From contig CM060915.1 in NCBI GenBank assembly GCA_030737875.1, forward strand, positions 633,270,786-633,334,785: a stretch of DNA of 64,000 nt. Reading direction: 5' to 3'. Source of the stretch: Allium sativum. Its lineage: Eukaryota > Streptophyta > Magnoliopsida > Asparagales > Amaryllidaceae. The position numbers and the translations under genes are program-made. The notes beneath the pieces are model-generated. The model saw only the letters and a program-made list of their open reading frames with translations. It was not told the origin of the DNA and did no database searches. Numbering within the stretch: position 1 is the stretch's first letter; every line of letters begins with the position of its first letter. Below, in pieces: positions 50,913 through 63,290 of this stretch.

Positions 50913-51096
50913 GTTCAGTACTTCAGAAATAGGTCCAGAAAGTCAAAAATGGGTTCGAAATTCAAAATCAGCCAAAAACAGGCTGGGCGGGAAAATTCCC
51001 GCCAGAGGATGTTGACCCCCCTTAAGGGGTGTCGACATAGGTGTCGACCCCCCCATAGGGGTGTCAACCTCCTCCCCAGATTTGGGCAAAATACTT
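50677..51096 (+). mobile_element. Start of 3' LTR of element C, cut by element D
   Basis: Matches the first 420 bases of the 5' LTR without the MITEs: here the TA tract is a plain run at about 50878-50909. Homology stops after AAATACTT, where the 5' LTR goes on and here TGTAATGTCCC begins. Confidence 0.85.
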
Positions 51097-52309
51097 TGTA
51101 ATGTCCCATATTTTAGCGATGAAATAATTAATTTATTTAATTATTTGAATAGTGATTTAGAGAATTTAATGGTCGTTTAATTAAATAACTTTAAATATTT
51201 AATTAATATAAATAATAGAATAATATATATAATTCAGAAATAATCAAAAATGGTGAAATTCACAATATCGTGTGAATTGGGTTATTTATAAGATATAATT
51301 CAGTTTAGAATTGAATTACAATAACGAATATATTATTTAAACGAAGTTTGAACATATAATGATATTATAATTATAACCGAGCTCGAAATGGTGCTGCAGT
51401 TCGTAAACTGGCGATTCGAACTTCAACCGGATATACAGAAGCCGTTTTAAATCGGATTTCTGTGAAAAAAGAAACATTCAGAGCTGGTGAAGTATATTTT
51501 TCTAGTGGAAGAGAAAAATCAGGATTTCGTTGTGTAGATTTTGAGTTATGTCCAAATCAAATTTTAGAAAAGTCGTTGTGGAATTGCTTTATAATTTATA
51601 TCGATTTATTTATACTGTAAAAGGAATTTAATTATAAATTGAATATCGATATAACTGAGAACTTTAAAATATCGAGTTATAAATCCCAGTGGAGCTGTAT
51701 GATATTCTATTGTGAATATGTACGATAATGTTTATTTTTAAATATTAAATTAAATTATTTTTAAATATATTTATATATTTAAAAGGGTTATTTAGAGCTT
51801 TAAAAATAACCAGTTTTGCAAACGACCTCGGTTTTCAACGAAACTAATTTTGTTGGATCTGCAATATTAAATTGTTGTTAGATTTCAATTTTTGTGATTT
51901 TTGAAGTCAGTATGTGGCCATACAGGATTTTTATCTGAAAAACAGTCGATAAATTGACCTTTAAAAATATGTTGTGTGAGCAAACGGGGTCGGAATTCGA
52001 CGAAACCAGTTTCGTTGGGACCGTAAGTCGAACAGTAGCTGCATGTCCATTTTCGTGATTTTTGGGTATCGTATGTGGTCATAGGAATTTTAAAGGATAA
52101 ATAAAATCAGCGGTTCATTAAAATTGAATATTAAATTATCTAAATTTCCTATAAATATCCCACTACTTAGCCAAACCCAACAAACTTTCATTCTTCAGTC
52201 AACATCTTTTTCCGCCGTATCTTTTCTGTTTCTTCAGTAAAGTTCGATCTTCATAAAATCAAAACATCCCAAAATAAAATGCTAAAAATCATAATACTTA
52301 TGTATCTGA
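51097..52309 (+). mobile_element. Long-LTR element D, left segment
   Basis: It starts TGTAATGTCCCATATTTTAG, similar in form to the start of element A's LTR. Shared wording such as ATTATGTCCAAATCAAATTT-like sequence near 51545 and GGTGCTGCAGTTCG near 51390 suggests a relative of A. A TATA-like CCTATAAATATCCC lies near 52138-52152. No coding frame. It is interrupted at 52310 by element E and continues at 61604. Confidence 0.65.
52305..52309. repeat. Target site duplication of element E, left
   Basis: TCTGA, matching 61604-61608 exactly. Confidence 0.85.
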
Positions 52310-54001
52310 TGTAACACCACGTATTTTCTATGAACGTATAAGTAACAAATTAAAGTATACTTAATTTTAGGAGAAGAATTAAGGGAAATGGGTTGCGCCA
52401 TTGCGTTCGTCTCGAAATTCTGCTTGAGATAGAGTCTGAGTTTGCATAAAACAGATACCATATGAAGAAGATATGGACGAACGAATTTAGGCAGAAAAAC
52501 CGGAAACAAGCCAGAATACACTGGCACACTTGTAAAGTGCGCTAGTACAAAAATACACTGGCGCACCTGCCAAGTGCGCCCATACAGATCCAGCACAGAA
52601 TTCTGGAGTGTTCTGTGATGACATGTCTTCTTTTGAGTGGCTGGATGACCTGTCTTCGAGCTGGGTGGTTCTGATGACTATTGGACAGATCTTAAGGCTC
52701 TAAATAACCCTATTCTCCTACAAAAACACCCCCAAACCGCGCTTTCTCTTCACACAATTTCATTCTTCTTATACTCTGCCTCTACTCTAATTAAAATAAA
52801 ATTATGGCATCACTACTCTGCTGAAATCTAAGCTAGAACTAGTGCATCTTCTTCCAATCTGAATAGAATTAAAAGAAAACAACTATTTTCTAATCTAATC
52901 GGTAGTCTACGCCAAAGGAGAGCTATTCAGTGTCAGAATACAAATTCCAGAATACAAGAATCGTTCCCTTTTTGTGAGTACAGTTATTTTCAGATATGAA
53001 CTTTAATTATGATCTTGACATGGCTATAAATCTGAATCTGAGGTTATGCATATTCTTATCTATCAGATCTGCTTTTCTGTGACTATTCTCTTTCTTTCTT
53101 TTTCTGTTCTATAGCTAGGCTAGTACGAGCCTGCGCCAAATATCATAAGAGATTAATGCACGAATGGTAAATTTTGGAGTAAATAATGAATAATGCATAA
53201 TTGGACATGACTGATCTGTGACTGAATTGAGAAAAGGACATATGTTGTAAATTAGATCTAGGTCTGTGCATACTCTGTGATTTGGAAGAAGAGGAATCAC
53301 TGAATGATAACATATGACTTGAAACTTGGGGACATAATGCATATAAAAATTAAGATCTGATTTTGAGAGGATATAATTAAAAGATCTAGATTTTTCGGTA
53401 TATTTTATATAACGATTCATGACTTGAAAAAGGAATATGAAACTTAGGCGTAAGGACCTATATTAAAATAGGATAACTATTAATGTGAATGCGCATAAAT
53501 ATGGATTTTTAGATATTGGCATTAAAGGCTATAATTTGGCATAATTCATATCATGATTAGGGCTTTTAGAGAGTGTTCTGTACTGTGCAAAGTTTAACGA
53601 AAATTTGGAGGCATATATTGTATTATGAATTATGACCATGATTTAAGCATGTAAGTTTTAGGCTTAATTTATGATTAGGCAAGATATGTAAATAGAATTT
53701 TTAAGAAATGTTAAATCTGCTAATCTGCCGAATTGCCTAATCTGCTAAATCTGTTGAATTGCCTGTTCTGCTAATCTGCTAAATTTCCTAATCTACTAGA
53801 TCTGTTATCTGCTAAATTTGTTGAATTTCTTAATCTGTTGAAAGCCGAATAACTGTAATTTGGAGGCTCGATCTAAAATTGAGAAAAATATGTTAATAGA
53901 ACTTTGGATAATCTGCCGTAACTTGTACAGAAGTTAAATTTGCTAAATGGACATAATTAGTCTGATATTTTCTGTAATGGAATAAAGGGCTATGACACGA
54001 G

Positions 54002-54076
54002 GTTAGACTCCGTTTACGGTAGAAGCCTACCCGGAACCAACCGGCTTAACCAGCGACCGCAAACTGTCAGTCTAAT
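54002..54076 (+). ncRNA. Conserved LTR hairpin, element E 5' LTR copy 1
   Basis: Outer stem GTTAGACT/AGTCTAAT (54002-54009, 54069-54076); inner stem GTTTACGGT/ACCGCAAAC (54012-54020, 54056-54064) with one A-C mismatch. Confidence 0.65.
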
Positions 54077-54118
54077 GTGAGAGGTCGTAGGCATAACTAA
54101 AATATGCTTAGACACAAG

Positions 54119-54193
54119 GTTAGGTCTGCCTTGTGGAAGAAGTCTGCCCGGAACCGCCCGGCATATCCAGCGGCTACAAGCTACCGACCTAAT
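54119..54193 (+). ncRNA. Conserved LTR hairpin, element E 5' LTR copy 2
   Basis: Outer stem GTTAGGTC/GACCTAAT (54119-54126, 54186-54193); inner stem CTTGTGG/CTACAAG (54130-54136, 54174-54180) with one G-T wobble. Confidence 0.65.
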
Positions 54194-54928
54194 GTGAGAG
54201 GTATGTGCATTAATATTTAATTAATGCAAATCTCAGATAAATATGATGTCTAAAACGTGTTGGATGGATAGGGTTAAACCAACTGGACTGATGAATTTAA
54301 CAAACCCGTTTCGTGAATCTGTAGGCCCAATACAAAGTTAGACAATCTGTAAGTCTGTTAAAACTATACATCTGATCCGTTAGTCTGAAAACTTGTTAAC
54401 TTGATTGTCTGATCTGTGAACTAGTAAATCTGAACTCTGTATGTCTGAAACTTGTAAACAAGTTAATCTGAAATATGTTAGTCTGGAGACACAAGGTTAG
54501 GAGGGGAAATACTTGTGTCATCTGTTGTTTGGGACCCATATTATTCAGTAACCCTTTCTGGTATCAAAAACTTTGACCCCATGCTATGTAGGGGTCCGGG
54601 CACGCTTACTGTACTAATTATAAGCGGTTCATACTGATAATGGAGAGGGGTGTTGATGATGCATTCCAACCGGGTCATGTGTGTGCATGGATCCGGTCTT
54701 CTCTGAGGATGTAAGACACCGTGACATCTGTAAATAGGTCTGTGCCAATAGATTGCCACTTTAGGGAGTGATACACCCGACTGTGGAGCCGACACAGGGT
54801 ATTTATGTATTAGGGAGCCGATCGCTTGGGGTAGGACTTAGGGTACACTTAGTTCTGTCTGTTTCTGTTGGTACCGTCGGTTTCTGTTGGGTGGTAACAC
54901 CTGTCTGTTTCTACGTGGTATCGTCAGT

Positions 54929-55195
54929 TGGGGTGGTAAAGGCCCATTACTAGTGTACACCTAATTCTAACATTCTGTTTCCATAGGGATTATTCTGTTT
55001 CCGTTTCTGATTCCGTTTCCGATTCTGTTTCCGTACCTTCTGTCTGTTGGGGTGGTAAAGGCCAATTAGTTGGGTGGTAAAGGCCCATTATTAGTATTCT
55101 GTTTCCGTATGTTCTGTCTTTTGGGGGTGGTAAAGGCCCATTATTAGTATTATGCTTCTGTACCTTCTGTCGGTTGGGGTGGTGAAGGCCCATTA
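54929..55195. repeat. Tandem GGTGGTAAAGGCCCATTA / TCTGTTTCCGT repeats in LTR of E
   Basis: Five occurrences of GGTGGTAAAGGCCCATTA (one with CCAATTA, one GGTGGTGAAGG) alternate with TTCTGTTTCCGT-rich spacers. The same block is at about 60671-60935 in the 3' LTR. Confidence 0.75.
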
Positions 55196-55865
55196 CAAGC
55201 ATTCTGTTTCGGTATAGATTATTCTGTTTCGATTCTGTTTTAGTTTAGACATTAAGGTAACACCTAAGCCTGTTATACTAGTATTAGTGCAGAGAAGTAA
55301 GATGTAAGTATGGAACATAACTTGGTTTACATCATTTTGTTTCTTCTGTTAACTTAAAGTATATCTGTTATTCCTGTTGATGTAATCTCGCATCCAGCCT
55401 TATTTACATGTTATGATAATATTATCTGTTTATATGCTGGAAGTCACTGGACTCGCCAGACTTTATGTCTGACCTCGTTTGTTTTCGCCCCTTTTCTTTC
55501 CATTTCCCCCCAGGTGCTTAGGGTGGAAACATAGGAGCTTGATTCTGATTCTCTCTGCTTGAAATGCTTGGAGTATTGCTTGGCTTTGACTCTATCATTT
55601 CATGGCAGTTTATGTTAGGGATTATGGCTTTGAAACTTTACATTCTGAAGGATTTTGTATAAGACTGATAATTTTGTACTTGAGTTTTGGTATTGTGATT
55701 TAGAAAGATGTAACCAAACTTATTTCTGCTTCTACTGTACTAAAGTTATAAATTTTCAAGTACTACTTATCTGTCTTGTAATATTCTGTTCTGTCTACTA
55801 AAACGCTCCATCAAAGTTAAGGCATTCCCTTTGTGAGTGACCTTAACGGAGGTGGAGTGTTACAC

Positions 55866-55879
55866 TTGGTATCAGAGCT
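55866..55879 (+). promoter_or_regulatory. Primer binding site of element E (tRNA-iMet)
   Basis: TTGGTATCAGAGCT begins two bases after the 5' LTR end. Confidence 0.9.
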
Positions 55880-56041
55880 GAAGGTTACCAGATTTGATAA
55901 AAAGTTTTTGAAAACTATTTTCAAAAACATTTTAAAAAGGAAGTATTTTCAAAAGTAAAGTTTATTTTGAAAAAGATAATCCCCAAAAGCCATATATTTA
56001 TCCTTTCTCCATTTTGAATCCCTTTTCTTTTTCGTTTCAGT

Positions 56042-56990
56042 ATGTCTGGGGATCTTAACCTTCGAGAGGGCATACCGGTAACTAGTTGGTTTATAAGGTA
56101 TCTAGAAGCTAGGGCTAATGATGCGGGCCCACGTCCCTCCTCCCCCAGCTCAGCGGTTCCTCCTCCTCCGCTCGTGAATACTTTCCCGAAGATATGTAGA
56201 GACTTTCGAGCCGTGAGTGGTAAGAACTTTAATGGAACTAAATCATTCATGGAGGCAAGGAACTAGCTCAAAGAAACTGAGGATTTGTTCGTTATCTTCG
56301 AGGTGGATGATAGGAAGAAGATACAGTTGGCGGTATGGTTGCTTAAGGACGAAGCTTCTTTTTGGTGGGAGTTCACAAATGGAGAGCGTCCGGTAGAGAC
56401 ATGAATGGATTTCAGGCATAGGTTCAAGATAAAATTTCTCTCACGAGCGGAAGAGAGTCTATACATAGAGAGGTTCTTGGCGTTGAAGCAGGGGGGTTTA
56501 TCAGTGAGAGAGTACGTCAACAAGTTTAATCAGTTGGCGAGATTCGTCTTAGATTTGGTAAATACATCGCATAAAAAGGCCCTGAGGTTTGCTAAAGGTT
56601 TGAATGAGCCGCTACACGGATTGGCGATGTCCCACATTCCTATGGGGGGCAACCTTCGAGAAATTGGCGGACATGGTGTTAATGCACGAAGAGGAAGCCG
56701 AAAGTAAAAAGAAAGAGGAAAAGCTCGAAGGACCACAGAACAAGAAGGCGAGGCCCAAAAAGGAAACACAAAAGAAGGATGAAAAGTCTTAAGATAAGAA
56801 GGAGAAAAAGTGCTTTACTTGTGGAAGCTCGACTCATCTAAACAAGGATTGCAGAAAGAGGAAGGGCACTTGCTTCAATTGTGGTGAGATGGGACACTTC
56901 ACTAGGGACTGCCCGAAGAAACGAGGGCAAGGGCAGAGGACAGGTCCTATTTCTGGAGCGCAGGCGAATACCCTCGAGGTTGGTGGATAG
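56042..56990 (+). pseudogene. gag remnant of Ty3/Gypsy element E
   Basis: From ATG 56042 one frame encodes a capsid-type gag: FRAVSGKNFNGT, AVWLLKDEASFWWEF (the WW signature), then RFLALKQGGLSVREYVNKF. In-frame stops occur at 56264-56266 and about 56402. A G-run at 56641-56647 shifts the frame, after which LADMVLMHEEEAESKKKEE and a lysine-rich linker follow, with another TAA near 56790. Two textbook zinc knuckles, CFTCGSSTHLNKDC and CFNCGEMGHFTRDC, lie at about 56815-56912. Gag packages the element RNA into particles. The knuckles are better preserved than those of element C. Confidence 0.88.
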
Positions 56991-58064
56991 GATAGAAATA
57001 GGAAAAAAATTCTGTAGATGGTTTAATTTCCTTATCTGATTGTTGAGTAAAAACTCTTTTTGATTCTGGCATTTTGATTCTGTAATTGATACTATGCACT
57101 TTAATACTAATCTTGTTTCTGATCCCGCTGTAGACTCAAACCGATCAGGGTTATGACTCATCTATTTGTGATAAGTTGGGTTTTGAGGGTATTTGTATTG
57201 GGCGTTAAGTTGACTATGACACATACATTCTGTGTTTTTTATATCATGCTTGGTTTCCTAAGAATCATTTGATAATCTGATCTGTACCAGTAGTCTGTAA
57301 GTATCTGAATATTTCTGATAAGGTTAGGGGTTTTTACTCGAATCGTGAAGTAGATTTCCAGTTTGGCATTGTTTAATGGGAATAATTCACTGGGTGTCAA
57401 TCTGATGTTGATTTCGGTCTTCGGGGTTGATACTTAGGGAATTATTTTCTTAACTGATGTCTAATAGGAACAGAGCTCTTGTTTTAATCGTACTCGCTTC
57501 TACCACTCAGTTGTATCCTATCGATCGAGTCTTCGACCTTTAGGTAGAAACTAATGGGTGTAAACATGTGTTTGAGACATGTTATGTTTGATGGTTACAA
57601 GTGGATGCAAGTGGATGCAAGTGGTTGCTCGTGGATGCATATACACACACTAGGCACTAGATCGGCTCAAAAACACTCTCATACTGCATATGAATGTGTG
57701 CACATTTTTCAATTTTTGTGAATGCAAAATGATTGACTCATCACATGGATGTTGCATTTGGATGAATGGTTATGCACATATACAGAAATGATGTGTATCA
57801 AATAGGATTTCTTGCATACATAATTGGACTCATGGCACCAACATGGTTCGCAATGATGAGGTCAACTGAATCAGTAGACCGCCTGATCTTTGCATTAGAT
57901 AAGAGACATATACACACTTTTGCATATGTTCATACAACATTAGAAGTTTTCTAAGGACAATGGATGCTTGTGGATGATGGTTGAGTAGACGGATGATTGG
58001 ATGGTAGGACACATTCTTCTTAACTTGAAGATTTCGGGGACAAAAACCTTTAAGGAGGGGAGAA
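56991..58064 (+). mobile_element. Collapsed pol and 3' internal region of element E
   Basis: A protease scrap (LFDSG at about 57052-57066) and a stretch before the reverse transcriptase (GVYSNREVDFQF at about 57325-57360) are all that remains of pol; reverse transcriptase, RNase H and integrase are gone. From about 57530 to 58064 the sequence matches 50150-50676 of element C (TGTGTTTGAGACATGTTATG) and ends in the polypurine tract AAGGAGGGGAGAA. GTGGATGCA-type short repeats occur at 57600-57640. Confidence 0.8.
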
Positions 58065-58273
58065 TGTAACACCCCGTATTTTCTGTGAACGTTTAAGTAA
58101 CAAATTAAAGTATACTTAATTTTAGGAGAAGAATTAAGGAAATGAGTTGCACCATTGTGTTCGTCTCAAAATTCTGCTTGAGATAGAGTCCAAGTTTGCA
58201 TAAAACGGATACCGTATGAAGAAGACATGGACGAACGAAGTTAGGCAGAAAAACCGGAAACAAGCCAGAATAC

Positions 58274-58334
58274 ACTGGCGCACTTGTGAAGTGCGCCAGT
58301 ACAAAAATACACTGGCGCACCTGCCAAGTGCGCC
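58274..58334 (+). repeat. Tandem GGCGCAC hairpins in the 3' LTR of E
   Basis: ACTGGCGCACTT (58274-58285) pairs perfectly over 12 bases with AAGTGCGCCAGT (58289-58300) across a 3-base loop. GGCGCAC (58314-58320) then pairs with GTGCGCC (58328-58334). The 5' LTR counterpart (52517-52586) has several mismatches in the first hairpin. Confidence 0.75.
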
Positions 58335-59742
58335 CATACCGATCCAACACGGAATTCTGGAGTGTTCTGTGATGACGTGTCTTCTTTTGAGTGGCTGGAT
58401 GACCTGTCTTCAAGCTGGGTGGTTCTGATGACTTTTGGACAGATCTGAAGGATCTAAATAACCCTATTCTCCTACAAAAACACCCCCCAAACCGCGCTTT
58501 CTCTTCACACAATTTCATTCTTCTTATACTCTGCCTCTATTCTAATTAAAATAAAATTATGGCGTCACTACTCTGCTGAAATCTAAGCTAGAACTAGTGC
58601 ATCTTCTTCCAATCTGAATAGAATTAAAAGAGAAAAACTATTTTCTAACCTAATTGGTAGTCTACGCCAAAGGAGAGCTATTCAGTGTCAGAATACAAAT
58701 TCCAGAATACAAGAATCGTTCCCTTTTTGTGAGTACAATTATTTTCAGATATGAACTTTAATTATGATCTTGACATGGCTATAAATCTGAATCTGAGGTT
58801 ATGCATATTCTTATCTGTCAGATCTGTTTTTCTGTGACTATTCTTTTTTTTCTGTTCTATAGCCAGGCTACTACGAGCCTGTGCCAAATCTCATAAGAGA
58901 TTAACGCACGAACACTAAATTTTGGAGTAAATAATGAATAATGCATAATTGGACATGACTGATCTGTGACTGATTTGAGAAAAGGACATATGTTGTAAAT
59001 TAGATCTAGATCTGTGCATACTCTGTGATTTGGAAGAAGAGGAATCATTGAATGATAACATATGACTTGAAACTTGGGGACTTAATGCATATAAAAATTA
59101 AGATCTGATTTTGTGAGGATATAATTTAAAGATCTAGATTTTTGGGTATATTTTATATAACGATTCATGACTTGAAAAAGGAATATGAAACTTAGGCGTA
59201 AGGACATATATTAATATAGGATAACTATTAATGTGAATGCGCCTAAATATGGATTTTTGGATATTGGCATTAAAGGCTATAATTTGGACTAATTCATATC
59301 ATGATTTGGGGCTTTTAGAGAGCGTTCTGTACTGTGCAAAGTTTAACGAAAATTTGGGGGCATATATTGTATTATGAATTATGACCATGATTTGAGCATG
59401 TAAGTTTAGGCTTAATTTATGATTAGGCAAGATATGTGAATAGAATTTTTAAGAAATGTTAAATCTGCTGAATTGCCTAATCTGCTAAATCTGTTGAATT
59501 GCCTGTTTTGCTAATCTGCTAAATTTCCTAATCTACTAGATCTGTTATCTGCTAAATCTGTTGAATTGCTTAATCTGTTGAAAGCTGAATATTTGTAATT
59601 TGAAGGCTCGATCTAAAATTGAGTAAAACATATTAATAGAACTTTGGATAATCTGCCGTAACTTGTAAAGAAGTTAAATCTGCTAAATGGACATAATTAG
59701 TCTGATATTTTCTGTAATGGAATAAAGTGGCTATGACACAAG

Positions 59743-59817
59743 GTTAGACTCCGTTTACAGTAGGAGCCAGCCCAGAACCAATTGGCTTAATCAGCGACCG
59801 CAAACTGTCCGTCTAAT
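59743..59817 (+). ncRNA. Conserved LTR hairpin, element E 3' LTR copy 1
   Basis: Outer stem GTTAGAC/GTCTAAT kept; inner stem weakened (GTTTACAGT against ACCGCAAAC). Confidence 0.55.
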
Positions 59818-59859
59818 GTGAGAGGTCGTAGGCATAACTAAAATATGCTTAGACACGAG

Positions 59860-59934
59860 GTTAGGTCTGGCTTGTGGTAGAAGTCTGCCCGGAACCTCCC
59901 GGCATATCCAGCGGCCACAAGCTACCGACCTAAT
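59860..59934 (+). ncRNA. Conserved LTR hairpin, element E 3' LTR copy 2
   Basis: Outer stem GTTAGGTC/GACCTAAT (59860-59867, 59927-59934); inner stem GCTTGTGG/CCACAAGC (59870-59877, 59915-59922), eight perfect pairs with a sequence different from that in element C. Confidence 0.65.
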
Positions 59935-61603
59935 GTGAGAAGTATGTGCATTAATATTTAATTAATGCAAATCTTAGATAAATATGATGTCTAAAACGTA
60001 TTGGGTGGATAGGGTTAAACCAACTGGGCTGATGAATTTAACAAACCCGTTTCGTGAATCTGTAGGCCTAATACAAAGTTAGACAATCTGTAAGTCTGTT
60101 AAAACTGTACATCTGATCCGTTGGTCTGAAAACTTGTTAACTTGATTGTCTGATCTGTGAACTAGTAAATCTGAACTCTGTATGTTTGAAACTTGTAAAC
60201 AAGTTAATCTGAATCTGTTAGTCTGGGGACACAAAGTTAGGAGGGGAAATACTTGTGTCATCTGTTGTTTGGGACCCATATTAGTCAGTAACCCTTTTTG
60301 GTATCAAAAACTTTGACCTCATGCTATGTAGGGATTCGGGCACGCTTACTGAACTAATTATAAGCAGTTCATTCTGGTAATGGCGAGGGGTGTTGATGGT
60401 GCGTTCCAACCGGGTCATGTGCGTGCATGGATCCGGTCTGCTCTGAGGATGTAAGACACCGTGACATCTGTAAATAGGTCTGTGCTAATAGATTGCCACT
60501 TTAGGGAGTGATAGACCCTACTGTGGGGCCGACACAGGGTATTTATGTATTAGGGAGTCGATCGCTTAGGGTAGGACTTAGGGTACACTTAGTTCTGTCT
60601 GTTTCAGTTGGTACCGTCTGTTTCTGTTGGGTGGTAACACCTGTCTGTTTCTGCGTGGTACCGTCTATTGGGGTGGTAAAGGCCCATTACTAGTGTACAC
60701 CTAATTCTAACATTCTGTTTCCGTAGTGATTATTCTGTTTCTGTCTCTGATACCATTTCTGATTCTGTTTCCGTACCTTCTATCTGTTGGGGTGGTAAAG
60801 GCCCATTAGTTTGGTGGTAAAGGCCCATTATTAGTATTCTGTTTCCGTACCTTCTGTCTGTTGGGGTGGTAGAGGCCCCATTATTAGTATTCTGCTTCTG
60901 TACCTTCTGTCTATTGGGGTGGTGAAGGCCTATTACTAGCATTCTGTTTCTATATAGGTTATTCTGTTTCGATTCTGTTTTAGTTTAGACATTAGGGTAA
61001 CACCTAACCCTGTTATACTAGTATTAGTGCAGAGAAGTAAGATGTAAGTAAGGAACATAACTTGGTTTACATCATTCTGTTTCTTCTGTTAACTTAAAGT
61101 ATATCTGTTATTCCTATTGATGTAATCTCTCATCCAGCTTTATTTACATGTCATGATAATATTATCTGTTTATATGCTGGAAGTCACTGAACTCGCCAGA
61201 CTTTATGTCTGAACTCGTTTGTTTTCGCCCCTTTTATTTCCGTTCCCCCCAGGTGCTCAGGGTGGAAACATAGGAGCTTGATTCCGATTCTCTCTGCTTG
61301 AAGTGCTTGGAGTATTGCTTGGCTTTGGCTCTATATTTTCACGGCGGTTTATGTTGGGGATTATGGCTTTGAGACTTTACATTCTGAAGGATTTTGTATA
61401 AGACTGGTAATTGTGTACTTGAGTTTTGGTATTGTGATTTAGAAAGATGTAACCAAACTTATTTCTAGTTCTGTTGTAGTAAAGTTATAATTTTTCAAGT
61501 ACTACTTAACTGTCTCGTAATATTCTGTTCTGCCTACTAAAAAGCTCCATAAAAGTTAAGGCATTCCCTTTGTGAGTGACCTTAACGGAGATGGGGTGTT
61601 ACG

Positions 61604-61608
61604 TCTGA
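61604..61608. repeat. Target site duplication of element E, right
   Basis: TCTGA, identical to 52305-52309. Confidence 0.85.
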
Positions 61609-62739
61609 GTTGTTGAAACGTTTCTATACATTGCAGTACCCATTTCGTGAAGCTCGGTTCCCTTTTTCATCGAACTGTGTAAACAACGAATAGCTAGGGT
61701 TTGCTATCGCTTGAATTTGAGGCTTTAATGTTGAATTTGGAGTTCAGAAATTGGTTTAGTAAAGAGTATAGCACTCGTTGGGATATTTTTGTGGGATTCG
61801 AACATAATTTTGTTCGATGCGTTACTGTTGGTGTGGAGTTTCTCTGAAACGACGATGCAAGTATGAAGACGTCGAGTGTTGTAATGTTGAGATGAGTGCA
61901 TAGAGGAATCCAAGGCGAGAGCAAGGGTGGTGGTCTCGTTGAAATCGATGATGAGAAGGAGGAGTTGTGAAGGCTTGAGTAAATCGAAAATGGCCTGTGT
62001 TGTTTTACTGGAGATCGAAGTCCCGTTCGGTGAAGAAAGCAAAAAGAAGAGGTCGGGCTTGTTATTTAAAAATAGATGTGGGCCTTAAGGTAAAGGGAAA
62101 GCCCAACTAAAGTTTATATTTTAGTTTTAATTTAGTTTAAATAAACATATAACTTGTATAAGTCATAACTTGATCACACGATATTGGAATTCAACAAAAC
62201 AGGATCTTATAGGATCGTATGAACGGGTGCAACACAATGGAACTGACCGGGAGTGAATTGAAGCTCGTTATAATTTATAGCAAAATAAATTGTCTGTCTG
62301 AATCAAGTGATGGTTATCGTTATTAACGATGATCGTCCAATGTGAGTAAAACTCACCAACTCTGAACAGTTATATGTTTATAACGTATTCTTATAACTGA
62401 TAATTATCTGTTGATTGTTGTGTGTTAACTGTTTGGTTGAATTGCTTGTGTATTGGTTAAAATTATAGATAATGATATATATATATAAATCATTAATCAA
62501 ATATTGATTCTATTTAGCAGAATAGTTCATATTGAAATGAAATCGATGTTAATTATGTTGTTTAACATCTGTGATGTAGGGAAACAGGTTGGAGGAATCC
62601 AACTGGATTCCTCAACATTTATTTTACTGTTTTTCATATATTGTAATATATGATGTGATATATAATCTGTTGTTGATTATGTGTGTTTGAATGATATCGA
62701 TCATGGATATTTGGTATTTTAAATACTATAAGAAATACT

Positions 62740-63290
62740 GAGATTTAAAAAGGGGATTTTCAAAGTGTATTTTGAAAATAATTATTTATATAAAATCAAT
62801 GGATTTTATATATAAAAGGAAAAGGGTTTTATAAAAGGAAATTTATTTATAAAATCAAAGGATTTTATAAAAAGGATAATTGTTTATAAAATGAAGTAGA
62901 ATCTATTAAAGAGAAAATATTTATAAAATCAAGGGATTTTATAAAAAGGGAATTTATTTATAAAATCAAATGGGTTTTATAAAGAGGAATATTTATTGGG
63001 GTAATAAATAAAATCATATAAGGAATATTCATTGGGATAATAATTAGAAGTATAAAAGGATTATTTATTTAGAAAATAAATAAAATAGAAAGAGGAATAT
63101 TTGTAAAACATTTATAAATACAACAGAAAGAGAAATATTTCTAAAACATTTACAAATAGAGTTAAAAAGGAAATATTTATATAGAAAAATAAATAGAGTT
63201 ATAAGAAGGAAATATTTATTTAGAAAATAAATAGAATTATAAAAGGGATTTATTGGGAAATGAAAAAGGATGTCATATAAGGAAATATTT
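62740..63290. repeat. Array of TTTATAAAATC..GATTTTATAAA palindromes
   Basis: Units of the form TATAAAATCAANGGATTTTATA recur about every 40 bases, degrading to TATTTATTTAGAAAATAAATA-like units towards the right. Each is an inverted repeat around a 3-5 base centre. Confidence 0.7.

Larger units (their letters stand above)
52310..55864 (+). mobile_element. 5' LTR of Ty3/Gypsy element E (3555 bp)
   Basis: Bounded by the TCTGA duplication and the start TGTAACACCACG on the left, and by GTGTTACA plus the primer binding site on the right. It is repeated at 58065-61603 with a few percent or more difference by eye. It contains tandem GGCGCAC hairpins (about 52517-52586), CTGCTAAATCTG-type repeats (53710-53830), two covarying hairpins (54002-54193) and repeats of GGGTGGTAAAGGCCCATTA (54929-55195). 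It aligns with the LTR of C over its first and last parts. Confidence 0.92.
58065..61603 (+). mobile_element. 3' LTR of element E (3539 bp)
   Basis: Starts TGTAACACCCCG and ends GTGTTACG, where the final A of the usual CA is mutated; the TCTGA duplication follows directly. Same internal repeats as the 5' copy. Differences between the two copies are largely transitions, as expected from cytosine methylation of a silenced insertion. Confidence 0.92.

Noticed and set aside
54541..55202. Minus-strand frames in the LTR of E rich in Thr-Glu
   Set aside because: Come from the TCTGTTTCCG tandem repeats and are not conserved as protein.
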